Source: Quillaja saponaria (taxonomy: Eukaryota; Streptophyta; Magnoliopsida; Fabales; Quillajaceae). Taken from it: DNA of 64,000 bases. Both the position numbers and the translations under genes were made by a program. This document shows positions 34,242-45,376 of this stretch, piece after piece. The DNA lies in contig CM055605.1 in assembly GCA_029379385.1 (NCBI GenBank), forward strand, positions 10,451,001-10,515,000, in the 5' to 3' direction. Each line of letters opens with the position of its first letter. Position 1 is the first letter of the stretch. Under the pieces are notes generated by a model. It was not told the origin of the DNA. It saw only the letters and a list, made by a program, of their open reading frames with translations, and ran no database searches.

Positions 34242-34400
34242 CTTGGAATGGACAAAATCGATGGTGAGTGGTGACGATGAGAGTCGCCTTCGTTTGTAGT
34301 TTCTCGCTTTTTATCGGTCGATATGTTACGTTTTGTTCTGTACTTCTGTTATGGTTTTTCCTTTCTCCGCTGTTTTCCAGTGCTTCGGTTTCTGATTTCT
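34242..34400 (-). promoter_or_regulatory. 5' UTR exon and promoter-proximal region of the UBA gene
   Basis: The - strand sequence is a non-coding leader without an ATG-initiated frame, ending at a good splice donor at 34242/34241. The transcription start is not defined by a clear TATA box. The start near 34,400 is where the higher G+C leader-like composition ends and AT-rich intergenic DNA begins. Confidence 0.5.
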
Positions 34401-36460
34401 ATTTCTATTTTCTGTAAAATTCTAATAATTTAATATTATTGAATCAAATCAAATCAAATAATAGGCTTGACGTCCGTCATCTTTTATTTTTATAGACCTA
34501 ATTATTTTTTTAGTCATGTGCATATATATATTTTTTCTCTAATTAAGTCTTTCAAAATTGATCTTTTTCTATTTAGGTCCTCTTGATTATTATTTTTTTG
34601 TATAAAATAGATTTGCACTAAAAATTGATTAGACTTCCTACAATCTAAATGCTCATTTCCTGTAAAACTCTTTATTGAAGATCATGCATCTAAGGGATGA
34701 GAGTTTGAATATATTTTATCATTAATCAAAAATGTAAAATCGATAAAATGAAAATTCTAATTTTTCAACTTTTAAATATTTAAAGACCTAGCAAGTAAAA
34801 TTGTCTTGTTAAATCCCATAACTTAGCTAATATTATTGGACACCTACGAGAAAAACTTTAAAATCCAATTTGGCAATGGCCCAAAAGTCGATGTATTTAA
34901 TTTATATCGGCTTTGTGATAGGAAGAGACCAATGTATACTATCTATGTTAACTCTAATTGATCCTACAAATCCTTTAAAGAAAATGGATTAATAATCAAG
35001 TTATATCTGTTAGAGAAGAGATTCGAAAGAAAAAAGAAAAAAAAAACACAAAGAAATTTAATGAATTAATAAAATTTAGAGCTATTACCCTAAAAAAATT
35101 TGTTACAACAATTAATGGCGCTAAAGCATTTTTCAATTTAAAGAGAAAGAATTAGATATCGATTTTATAAAAAAAAAATGATTAGTAAATTTTGAATTTC
35201 AAAATACTAGATTAGAAAAAAAATAATAATAAATCTTAAATCTTGAAAGGCTTGATTAGAGGAATAATAATTTTTTGAAGATGAAACTAACAAATAGTGA
35301 AACACTTAAGGATCAAAACATTAATTAAACCTTTTTATATTTTAAAATTTAATAAATAAAATAAAATATATTTTTTCTAAAAATAAGGACGAGAGTATGA
35401 GACTCATATTTAGTTACGAAAGTTCCGCATCATCAAACGGAAAATTAACTAAAACGTTGTTTGGAACCGCGGGATTCTCGTACCAATGCCGACCAAACTT
35501 TTAATTCAACGTCGTGAAGGGATGTTGTTTTTACCAATAACACCTTTTAAGTTAGTTAAGCAATATGCATATTAGTAGCAAATCTACAAAGGGTGTTTTT
35601 GAAATTGCTCACTGATAGAATCATAGGAAGAACATGTTTTATTTTGATTCATGCATCTATTTTGTTTGACTAACATTATTTTATTTTTGTTTACCTTATT
35701 TTTCACGACATTGTCACACATCAACATGACAAGCACGCATTTAGTGGCTGTCTAAATTCTAGAACTATCTTTGGCAACAAATTAACCAATGTGTCATGTG
35801 ATTCATGTCTTTAATGACAGCAAAAACATGATAAATTTTTAATAATTATTGAAACTATTAGTACTAGTCATCCATAAATTCCTACATCCTACAATTGTAA
35901 ATAATTTATTTCATCGGAGCAACCTAAATTGTAAAGACAACATATCACCATCATATTATCAGAAACAACAACAACTTAGACAAGAAATATAATAATCGAA
36001 GCATGCAGAGATGATGAATATTTTTATCGTAGATTTTTGTAAAAGTTTCATAAATTTTTTAGTCTCTCCTCTAATTGAATTAACAAAGTGTATGTATAAT
36101 CAACATTTGATAAGAAAATGACGGTAGTACAGAAAAGATGAATAAAGTAGAGAAAATGATTGAAATAATAACACTCCCGACAGTTATTGAAATATCAAAT
36201 CTCGATGAGTGATGAATTTTTTAAACTGAAGCCCTAGGTACCACCCTTTGAACTCATGCTTTTGGAGAACAATAATATTGCAATGCACATAAAATTTATT
36301 TCGTCCTAACAATTGTTAACATGGTCATCATAAATACAAAATATTACGCAGAAACATACTAAATTGAAAAATGACTTGCTTGACTGCGATTCCATTTGAA
36401 CAAGAGAGGTAATGAAAACTTCTATTGTATATATGAAAACTTCTATTCCATTTAAACCAA
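34400..36460. other. AT-rich intergenic DNA
   Basis: No coding sequence or recognised repeat. It separates the UBA gene promoter from the 3' end of the MED15-like gene on the same strand. Confidence 0.55.
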
Positions 36461-36465
36461 TACTT

Positions 36466-36535
36466 CTATGTATCATCATCACTGGTAACTGCCTGTATTT
36501 ATGAATAACATGTTTATCTCCCTTAGCAGGTTTTC
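36466..36535 (-). pseudogene. Frame-shifted remnant of a MED15 C-terminal tail exon
   Basis: Directly after an acceptor-like CTTGCAG, the - strand codes ENLLREINMLFINT (36535-36494). In a frame shifted by one base it then codes AVTSDDDT before TAG. Plant MED15 C-termini carry a very similar step: LLEEIREINQRLIDT followed by VVVISDED. The match in both parts, interrupted by exactly one frame change, indicates a decayed exon about 520 bp past the current stop of the MED15-like gene. Confidence 0.55.
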
Positions 36536-37058
36536 CTGCAAGTGACACATGAACTATTAGCCCAAAAATTATAAAAAGTAAAATACAAGTTCATACCAAT
36601 GGATAATTAAGGAAAACAGCAATTTACAGAAGCAAGGCACCTCCCAACTTCAATATATAACAGTTAATGGTGCATTGTTGATCAAAGTTTTCAATCAGGC
36701 AATTGTTAATTTGTATGAAAAGAACATGTTCAAGGAAATGTGTTAATGCTTCAAATTTTATAGGAACAGGGACAACAGAACAACCTATCAGTTTGTATGC
36801 TGTCACAATGTGATTCATCATTGGGACACACAATTCATGTCCATGACAGAATGAATAACAAGATGATATACCATCTATATTATGCAGAAAGCAAGGCATG
36901 CACCTAGCTAGCTCCCAACTTCAATAACAGTTAATGGTATCACATAATTCATGACAGAATTAATGACCTCAGCAAACATCCTATAATAGCTTAAAATCAT
37001 TATTAGAAAAAACCACAAAGAAGATGATAGTTATATATATACCTCTTCATGTAAGAAT

Positions 37059-40000
37059 TCACAATGGCGTTGCCTCAAAGAAGCGTCTCATTTTTGGTGC
37101 TCTGGATGGAGGATCGTCCCTATATTGCCAAGCCCTTAGTCCACTAAGCAGTTCTGGTGCTGGTCCAGGTATTCTATCAGCCATGTAGACTACCGATTCT
37201 ATGTCACTGACAGAAGCCCTTAATGCTTGAGGCGACATAGTATTCACCTGAAAATTTTGATCACCATTTTAATGTCTACATATATAACCTGCTTTTTTAT
37301 GGCATCCAAAAAACAAAAATTACTAAAATTTTATAATAAAGAAGCAAATTTACGTGGTTTAACTAACCAATCTAATCAGGCGGTCAATAGGCTGTTCTAC
37401 AGCAATTGATTCATCTGAAGTGGTCTGATTGAAATCGCAGGAGACCTGTTGCTCTTCAAGCAAGGGTGAGGTTGTCATTGTCATCATGGGAGTGCTGATG
37501 ACTGGTATGGATTGTGGTGGTGCAGTCTGGCTTAAATCACATATGTACTGTTGAGACTCTTCAAGCAGCAAGGGTGAGGTTGTCATTGTCATCATGGGAG
37601 TGCTGATGTCAAGTGGCACAGATGGTGGTGGTGCAGTCTGGCTTAAATCGTGCAGCAAGGGTGAGGTTGTCATCATGGGAGTGTAGATGACAAATGGTTC
37701 GGATGGTGTTGTTGCATTATTTGACTGCTGCATGGAGTGATCACCAGAATCTTGTCCTTGATTATGTGAAAGAAAGGGCATACGTTGAATGTGAACCGCT
37801 TTTAAAATTCTAACTATTCTCCTTTCCACTTGATCCAGGTCGAACCCTAGTGTAATGTGGGTTTTACTCACTCTAAGTTGTTTAAAAATCTCTTCCAACT
37901 TGTTTAAGAGTGCTCCATACTTCTCAATCTCAGTTGAATTTGTTCCTTCATGAAGAAGCTGGAGAAACACATGCAATGAATTAGTTAGTATAGAAAAAAA
38001 GTTTATGATAATTAAGATGATTAATAACATGTACAAATTTCAACATTAACTAACTAGAAATTTCATAGATCTGATGAGAAGTGATATTAATATACCTGTT
38101 TAAGCTGACGACGAGCATATGCATATGTAAAACTTAATCTGTTCAGGTACTTGTAATTCAACCCTTGAACCTGCAACAATAAATTAAGTATCATGACATC
38201 TGATATTCGAACTTTCTATGAGAATAAAACATAATTAGAGTACCTAAATAGAAATAGAATTTATAATAAGAAAAATAAAATAGTTACTTGAGAATTGATG
38301 AATAATATCTATAAACTAATCCTTTGATGCCCAAGTATACTCAAAATACCATAAACTATTTGAGTATACAATTTAGAGAAAAACTTAACTGAGGTGACTT
38401 ATTGGCCTAACTATCTACTACAATCAATTGTCAGATTCACAACTCTATAACCAAATGTCAAGGCAAACAATAATTAAATCTATATTTTCCCGTAAAAAAA
38501 AAAAAAAGTGATAGCATTTGAAAAAATAGTATAAGGGTTCAACAAAATAATTGAGATTAGTTTCCATGGTTGGATTGTGAAAAATTTACATACAAAACAT
38601 AAGTCAAACTCTAAAGTTAAGCTAATATTAATATGTTTGTTAATCTTTTCAGCAAAAAATAGAGTCAAATTGATATTTTATCTATCTTATAAACAACAAA
38701 TTTATTTAACTTCCTTGGATATAACCAATAAATATTTGATTGACATATTCAAAACATATAAAATCTTACATTATAGTTTAGATCTTTTAGAATCACTTTA
38801 CAAATAAAATAAAAAATTTGAACAACGATAAAGTCAAAATTATTGAATTCACAAATGTCTAGATAGCATGCAACTAAGTATTCATAGCTCTCAATATTCC
38901 TAACTCCCAAACACCTAGTAACCTCCAGCATGCACACAAGTAGCACTGAAACAAGAGAGTTATCTACCCTTTCATCAACTTAAAAGAACCCCAAAGAAAG
39001 ATATAGACAAAGTGACTATCAGGAACCACTTGACAGAATATATAGAGTTCATACAACTCAAAATTATATAAATCTTAATATCACATGCATTCAAAAGTGC
39101 ATTAAATAAACTCTTATAATGATTGAAGTTCTCTACATAAATAACACGAATTGGTTCAAGTGAATTTCTTATAATACAGATTAATTATTGCAGGGGGATA
39201 AACTCTAATAAAAAGAAGAAAAATACAGATTACTGCCAGGGATTCTTAAAATTAGATGAAGGCTTTCTGTTAATCAAAAAGTACACGACTGAGAGTATTT
39301 GGCAATGCCTGTGTCAGGTATCCTCACAGATTTATACACAAGTACAACATTATACATTATTAAAGTAACTATTTTTGGGGACATTTAAGAATATATTGTT
39401 ATAACAACAGTTTATGATATCCATATTCCATTTGCAACCATGTTGATTATCAACAAAAATTTTATGCAAAAAAAATGACAGATGGACCAGAAACAAATGA
39501 AAAATGAACTCAATGTTGGCACAAACTTGGAAGGAAGAATTTGGATATTTTCTTTTTTTAGGGAGTATAGAAAAAGGATTTTTAATTGGCTACTAGTGTT
39601 TTACTTTTATCAAGAAGGAAATTTTATGGTTTGAATTGATTATTTACCACAAACATGCAAAAGATATCAAAAAGGAATAAAACAGTTCCATCAAGAAGTT
39701 CATGTGACAAATTTTGTAGACAAGAAGATAACCATTAAAGTTTTTTAATGTTACCTTTTGATAAACCTCCTCCTGCCAATCTCCTATATTTTCGTCTATC
39801 TGCAGCTGATGTGTGCTTAAGTTCTTGTCTTGTAACAACTGTGATTGTTGCTTGTCCAAGTTCTGGAATTGACTTGGCTCGCATTGTAACCTCATCAATT
39901 CTTGCTTCTGTGTGACAGGGATACTGCTTTGCAGCCTGATTGTTGGATTCTGTTGTGAATTAGTAATAGTGAATTTGTTTCCCTCTAAAAGTGGTTGCTT

Positions 40001-41852
40001 CTGTGGTGGCAATAGTTTCTTCTCTTGAATTGCTGATTTGATTTGATGACTAGCAGTCAGATTACTCTGTTTTGGTTGTCTGAGGACTGTTTGTGGATGT
40101 TTGTTAAGCATGGAATGTGAAGTCTGTGGAGAAGATGAATGTTGATTCTTTAAATCTTTAGAGAATGGAATTGATTTTTTCTCATTAGGCCGAGTAGCAG
40201 AGACTTGCAGGACAGACTGATAAGGGTAATGCTGCAGCCTAGCAGATTGTGCCTGGTGCTGGTACTGGTACTGTTGTTGTTGCTCCTGTTGCTGCTGGTG
40301 CTCTTGTTGTTGCTTGAATTGGTTTTGAAGTTCATCTTGTAACTTAAGAGGTTTTTCCCGGTTTTCAGGGGCAGCACCTTGTGGTGATGTTTCATGAAGC
40401 TGCTTCAGATTATTTGCGGAAACACTGGAAAGTTTCCCTTTTCCTGATGCAATACTACTGGAAGGGCTTGGTGATGAATATTGCTCATGATGTTGATGTT
40501 GATGAGACACACTGGCAGATTGAGGACTAGGTACCTGCCCTTGCTTATCTACTGATCCATACCCAATGCAGTGATTAGTTAAAAAATAGAAGTTTTAGAT
40601 ATGGAAAAATTAGAAACAAAAGAAAGAAGCAAATTCCAGTGAATAATCTATCAATGTCTACAAATTCAGTATTGAAATCTAATGTTTTACAAATGTCAAA
40701 GGGGATAAAATAATTTAGAGATGGATAGAAAAGATTAGGAAATCTTACTTCTTATATTCTTTAGTTTTTCCGAAATCTTCTTGAAGTAATCTTCCTGCAA
40801 GTAGATGATTGAGAAATTTACTCTTCATCTTCAATTAGTAAACATGAATTAGCAATATTATTTCATGATAAAACATCCTGAATCACAAGTGGCGACTTTA
40901 GAAAATGTGAAATTTAACAACTAAATGGATGAACCATTAGTAAAACTGAATGAACTGACAAATCTAATAAGATGAAGAATATAATACTGGTTAAATTTTA
41001 TTAGCAAATATTGCCATGAATATCAGAAAATGGAATCTACAAATTTGAATGACTAAATGATACAAATACAGAGTACTACACACATGACACAACTTATCTA
41101 CGTACTAATACCTTATCTGTGGAAGAGGAGAAAATTTTCTCTTCCATACTTTTTGCCGCTGCCTCCATTTTTGAGAGCCTATCTTCTCCATCAGCTGGAC
41201 GCACAAGCTTGATAAAAAAATCAAAGCTGTAAGAAAATATTCACAAATTAATAATATTCCAGGCCCTGCCAGCATGATGCATTACTAGAAGCTTATGAAT
41301 AATACATCAACTTACACTTATGACCAGCAAAGCATTAAAACTGATTATCTTTTCGATGAAGAGGAATTTACAGAACATTACATTCATGTCATATCTGATG
41401 AGAAACATAATCTAATAAGGACCTCAATGGCCCATTTTTTCTGTTAATTGAGCTAATTCAATGACAAGATCATTTTAACTTGACAGTTGAGCTTCACTCA
41501 CTAGATTTTTTCCAAAGGGTATGACATATATTTCCTCTAAATAATTAAAGGAGGCTTAGGAAACAATTTTTATTAACTATTAAGCTGGCTTAACACTCAT
41601 TACCATCTCATGAGAAGAACTTCAACACCACTTTTCTAGTTTTAAAAGTTTGATATCAGTTAAGTATATATGAACAACTGCATATGAGAATAGAAAAGAA
41701 ATTAACTTATGATTTTAATAATACTTTGGTAAGGGTCGGAAATCTTACATTTTTTGCACGACCATTTGCCGAAGCTGAGGTGACTTCCAGTTACTATCTT
41801 CAACGTTGGTTACTCCTTCAGCATCAGTGCTCTTCAGGCCACCTTGAGACAT
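37059..41852 (-). CDS. Short MED15-like Mediator tail subunit (KIX protein)
   Basis: Seven coding exons (- strand): 41852-41749, 41226-41112, 40794-40749, 40551-39755, 38170-38096, 37958-37368, 37247-37059. All join in frame at GT-AG borders to 638 residues. Residues about 20-88 fit a KIX domain, which binds transcriptional activators (SPQLRQMVVQK, then EEKIFSSSTDKEDYFKKIS). Residues 89-345 are Gln-rich. The conserved plant MED15 block starts at about 346 (DWQEEVYQKV), continues with YGALLNKLEEIFKQLRVSK (393-411), and ends with EQPIDRLIRLV and MSPQALRASVSDIESVV (about 568-598). MED15 sits in the Mediator tail in the nucleus. Arabidopsis MED15a is about 1,335 residues, so this is a half-length paralogue lacking much of the Q-rich middle and the C-terminal tail. 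Residues 470-545 repeat a TPMM-TTSPLL unit three times. Transcribed in the same direction as the UBA gene. Confidence 0.85.
37455..37690 (-). repeat. Three-copy coding repeat (TPMMT...SPLL) in the MED15-like gene
   Basis: Repeat starts are at codons 470, 498 and 534, that is near 37688, 37604 and 37496. Each copy encodes (I)xTPMMT(MT)TSPLL, and the last two copies share nearly identical DNA over about 40 bp. The first two are each followed by a DLSQTAPP step. Full-length plant MED15 has one related GTPGISASPLL motif in this position, so this looks like local amplification. Confidence 0.8.
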
Positions 41853-41862
41853 TTTTGAATTT

Positions 41863-42943
41863 CTGAGCAACATGGATGCAACAAGTATTGATCTCAAATG
41901 TTAATCAATAAAATTAGTTCATACAAATTACGTAACAACATTATGAGAAGCCTGGATCTATGCATATAATTATGTGAAAGTAACAGTGTCAATGCCATAA
42001 TTGCATAGATCTACACCACATTCTAACTGTCAAAAATCATCAAAATACCAAAGTACTAGATGACATGCATTTAGTATTCTACCACAATTTGTCAATCAAT
42101 AGGATCTCCACTCGAGTTTCCCATTTACAATTAGAAATGTCAAAAGAATTAAAATTAAAATATCATATTGAGGTAAAAATTAATTATGATTTCGCACCAA
42201 GAAGAACAAAATTGTTCAGTATCTATTGAAACTTAAAGATTAATCAAAATTATTCCGTATACATCGAAACTTCATGAAACAAGACCAATTAGGTTGAAAA
42301 AGAGTTTTAAAAATTAACTATGATTTTGCATCGAGTAGCTAAGGAACAAAAATATTTCGACCAACTGTCAAAAATCATCAAAATACCAAAGTACTAAGCA
42401 TTTATTGTTCAACCACAAATTATCAATCAAAAGGAACCCGCCTCGAGTTTCCCATTTACAATTAGAAATGTGAAAGAATTAGGATTAAAATATCATATTG
42501 AGGTAAAAATTAGTTATGGTTTCGCATCGAGTAGAACAAAATTGTTCTGTATCCATCGAAACTTCAAGATTGATCAAAATTGTTCCATATCCATCGAAAC
42601 TTCACGAAACGAGACCAATTAGGTTGAAAATGAATTTTAAATAACTACGATTTCGAATCGAGCAGCTAAGGAACAAAAATATTTTGACCATATCGAATGA
42701 ATTAAGGACATGAAAATTAATTTCAATCCTTGAATTCGATATAAATGCAGTAAACATTTTCCGATACAGAAACCATTAGAGGAAAACAAAAAGCTTAATA
42801 AATTTGAAGTAAATGATAAATTTTCCTACATACAAATATGTCATAAAGTAGCAGAGTTTCAGAAAAAAGTTATAACCTTGCAGACTTCTTATAATTACAG
42901 CCATTGCTGAAAGAGAAAAGGTAGAAGGAGAAGATTTACACAC
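41863..42943 (-). other. Leader intron of the MED15-like gene
   Basis: Donor CTCAG|GTGTG at 42943 and acceptor TTGCTCAG ending at 41863 define an intron of 1,081 bp, placing the acceptor 10 bases before the ATG at 41852. Most of it consists of a 338-bp tandem duplication. Confidence 0.65.
42025..42692. repeat. Tandem duplication of about 338 bp inside the leader intron
   Basis: AACTGTCAAAAATCATCAAA begins at 42025 and again at 42363. Both copies share CTCGAGTTTCCCATTTACAA, ATATCATATTGAGGTAAAAA and GACCAATTAGGTTGAAAA in the same order, and end in CTAAGGAACAAAAATATTT. Each copy also contains two internal variants of ATCGAAACTTCA. Divergence is modest, so the event is fairly old. Confidence 0.88.
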
Positions 42944-43105
42944 CTGAGTATGTATTGCTGAGACTACGACTCAGATGCCAAACAAAAAGGAGGAAACGAA
43001 GCCTCAAATTCTTTGCTACAGTATATGTGCTTGCCAACCAAGAAAGCTTTGTGTGTATAAGAAAGCACTGAGCACTGAGGATTGGGGTTAGTGTCTTTAT
43101 ATAAC
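42944..43105 (-). promoter_or_regulatory. TATA promoter and 5' UTR exon of the MED15-like gene
   Basis: On the - strand TTATATAAAGA (about 43094-43104) forms a good TATA box. A start about 30 bases downstream, near 43,065-43,070, would give a UTR exon of about 120 bases ending at the donor at 42944. The exon has no ATG-initiated frame that continues, in keeping with an untranslated leader. Confidence 0.6.
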
Positions 43106-43704
43106 AGCGGTACTTGGTTCATAAATCATGCAGATTTACTTAATAATCCTTCAGTGGTAGAAACTTCTAATTTACTAAAATAACCTTTTTCCGAACTCAA
43201 TGAAAGTTTAAGGCTATATAGTAATTTTATATAATTAAAATAAGATTTTTTTTTTTTTTATTGTTTTTTTTGGTTCCGGGCTTCAACACACCAATCGCAT
43301 CAAATATAAATTAGGAAATAAAAATAGGAAAAATAATCTTATTCGCACGAAATGGGTATAAGTGGATTAATACCGAGTAACATATAATGTTATCTGTAAT
43401 GTTTATACTAGTAGTTTCTTCACTTATTTATAAAATTTTAATTCTTAGTTTGGTATGTTAAATATTATTAGAAAATTGGATACAAATCTTTATTGCATTG
43501 CAAAGAATATAAATAAAAATCCTGAAAATTTTAATTCGCTAAATTACCTTTTAAGTAGTAATTTTATATATTTTAAACTTTATTTTTTGTTATTATGTTT
43601 TTTTTATTTTCTTGTACAGAGCATTAACCCATTAACCACACTAAAAACATATTAGGGAAAAAAAAAAGAAAAAAAAAAGGAGAAAATAACTCCTGTGTTG
43701 GAAA
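43105..43704. other. AT-rich upstream region with one copy of a direct repeat
   Basis: No gene. Positions 43350-43390 (AAATGGGTATAAGTGG...) resemble 48735-48774 on the far side of the CACTA element. TSD bases AAA at 43702-43704 precede the transposon. Confidence 0.5.
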
Positions 43705-43754
43705 CACTACAAGAAATCACTTTTCTGCCATGGCCTAAAACCATAGCCACAAAC

Positions 43755-44095
43755 TGAAAAACCGTAGTAGATAGTATCTACTACAGCCACCGTAGCACTA
43801 AAGTCCGTAGCTAATGCAAGAGTGGCTGATAAACATTTTCGTCTACAGGTAATTCTAACCGTAGCAGATAATGTTATTAGCTACGGACTATACACTTTCT
43901 GCTACGGGTAATTGACCGTAGCGAATAATTAGAACATTTAAATATTTTTGACCAATAGCAAATAGTTTTGGCGCCAATTTATTCACTACTGTTTTGACCG
44001 TAATGGAAAAAGTGATTAGCCGTAGCCGATAATTTTTTCTTGTAATTTGGCGCCACTCTTTCTTCTACGGCTAGCCGTAGCAGATAATATTATTA
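43755..44095. repeat. CACTA left subterminal repeat region
   Basis: Numerous copies of ACCGTAG(C/T)A and its complement (CTACGG) lie in both orientations from about 43,762 to 44,080. These are expected binding sites for the element-encoded protein that brings the ends together. An exact 10-bp inverted repeat GTAGTAGATA-G-TATCTACTAC lies at 43764-43784. Confidence 0.75.
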
Positions 44096-44395
44096 TTATT
44101 TTTAATATATATATATAATTTTTTTTTCCCAAAACTTGTCCAATTCATTCCCTTAAAACCTGTTGTTCACTTACCAATCTATCTATAGCTACACATCAAC
44201 AACATCCAAAATATGTATTCAAAATAGGCTAATTTGTCTACATTTATGCAATATTATAAATTCAAAACATCCAAATTACTTAGACATTCTTAACAAAAAG
44301 TCCAAACTACATAGATAATCTTAGCAAAACATTCACAAATTTATATCCAGAAGAGAACATTATCCCTTAGAAAATACCCTAAGCATGCCTACACA

Positions 44396-45266
44396 TCAAG
44401 TATCATCGAGGTGAGCATCATCATCATCATCCTGTTCCTCGGATTGTGAATTAACATTTGCCGAAGATGATGTGTGTAAATCCTGTAAAATCAATATAAG
44501 CATTTAACTTATAATTAAGCATAAGGGAAGATTACAATTTGCAAAACTTTCTAACATGTATATAGTACTCAACAAAGAATTGCAAACTCATCATATATTC
44601 GGAAAAATAAGAATGATTTAAGAAAAATGGTTAAAACTAAGTATGCCATTAATAACATACTTTTTCTTAACTTTTGTAAGATAACAGAGATGTTCTCGTA
44701 ATTCTACTTGAACTTATCATCAAAACTCTTAAGAAAAATAAAATTAGATGACTAAATAAAATAAAGGCTCATTTGATATACTTACATTAGATTGAGGTGT
44801 TTGAAATGCATGTGTAGCAAAATAGGTAGCAAACTGTTGCATAACTGTTTTTGGATGACCAAGATATCTACTGCAAAGACAAAAACAATAGTTACAATTT
44901 AACAACCATTAAATTAAGTGACATATAACATAATGAAAAACATACCAGCCACAAACAGAAATTAAAGGATGATCCTCAACAATATCAGTAGGAGGTTGAG
45001 GCTTATTACTACCCCTTCCATTACGTGTTACATCAACCTCATCATTATTATCATCATCATTCTCGCTTACATATTATACCCAAAAAAAAAAGTATATAAG
45101 CAAATAAAACAATAAATAATGGATATAATAAATAAATCATACCTATCAATGCATCGCCGATACTAGGATCTCCAGTCAACTGTGTACCCGAACTGGTGCC
45201 AATACCTCCACTCAACGGTGGGTTGACACCATCCAAGCTGTTATGTCCTATTGTACCTCGAACCAT
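44396..45266 (-). pseudogene. CACTA second gene, remnant with exon-like pieces
   Basis: Open pieces on the - strand include an ATG-initiated segment (45266 to about 45143; LSGGIGTSSGTQLTGDPS) and a segment with PQPPTDIVEDHPLISVCG (about 45,060-44,948). A further segment YLGHPKTVMQQFATYF (44876-44787) is bounded by AG and GTAAG. The last, 44482-44396, ends in five Asp codons and a TGA stop. Location after TNP2 suggests the TNPA-like or Ptta-type accessory gene. The first junction does not keep frame as I read it, so the gene is probably decayed. Confidence 0.5.
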
Positions 45267-45376
45267 TCTACCTAACTATATTTCAAATAATAAACCTCAT
45301 GTATAGTAACGATAAATAATCTTCAATTACAACAACGATGTTTTACTTGTCAACTTGAAACATTTAATAATACTAG

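Noticed and set aside
37059..37061. Stop-codon readthrough to reach the MED15 tail remnant
   Set aside because: The remnant lies more than 500 bp away and is frameshifted, so decay is the simpler explanation.
40150..40395. 81-residue ORF on the - strand in exon 4 of the MED15-like gene
   Set aside because: It is an alternative frame of a Gln-rich repeat that is open in the main frame.
44404..44430. ATC trinucleotide run as a microsatellite locus
   Set aside because: It encodes the Asp run at the end of the CACTA second gene and is short; not reported separately.
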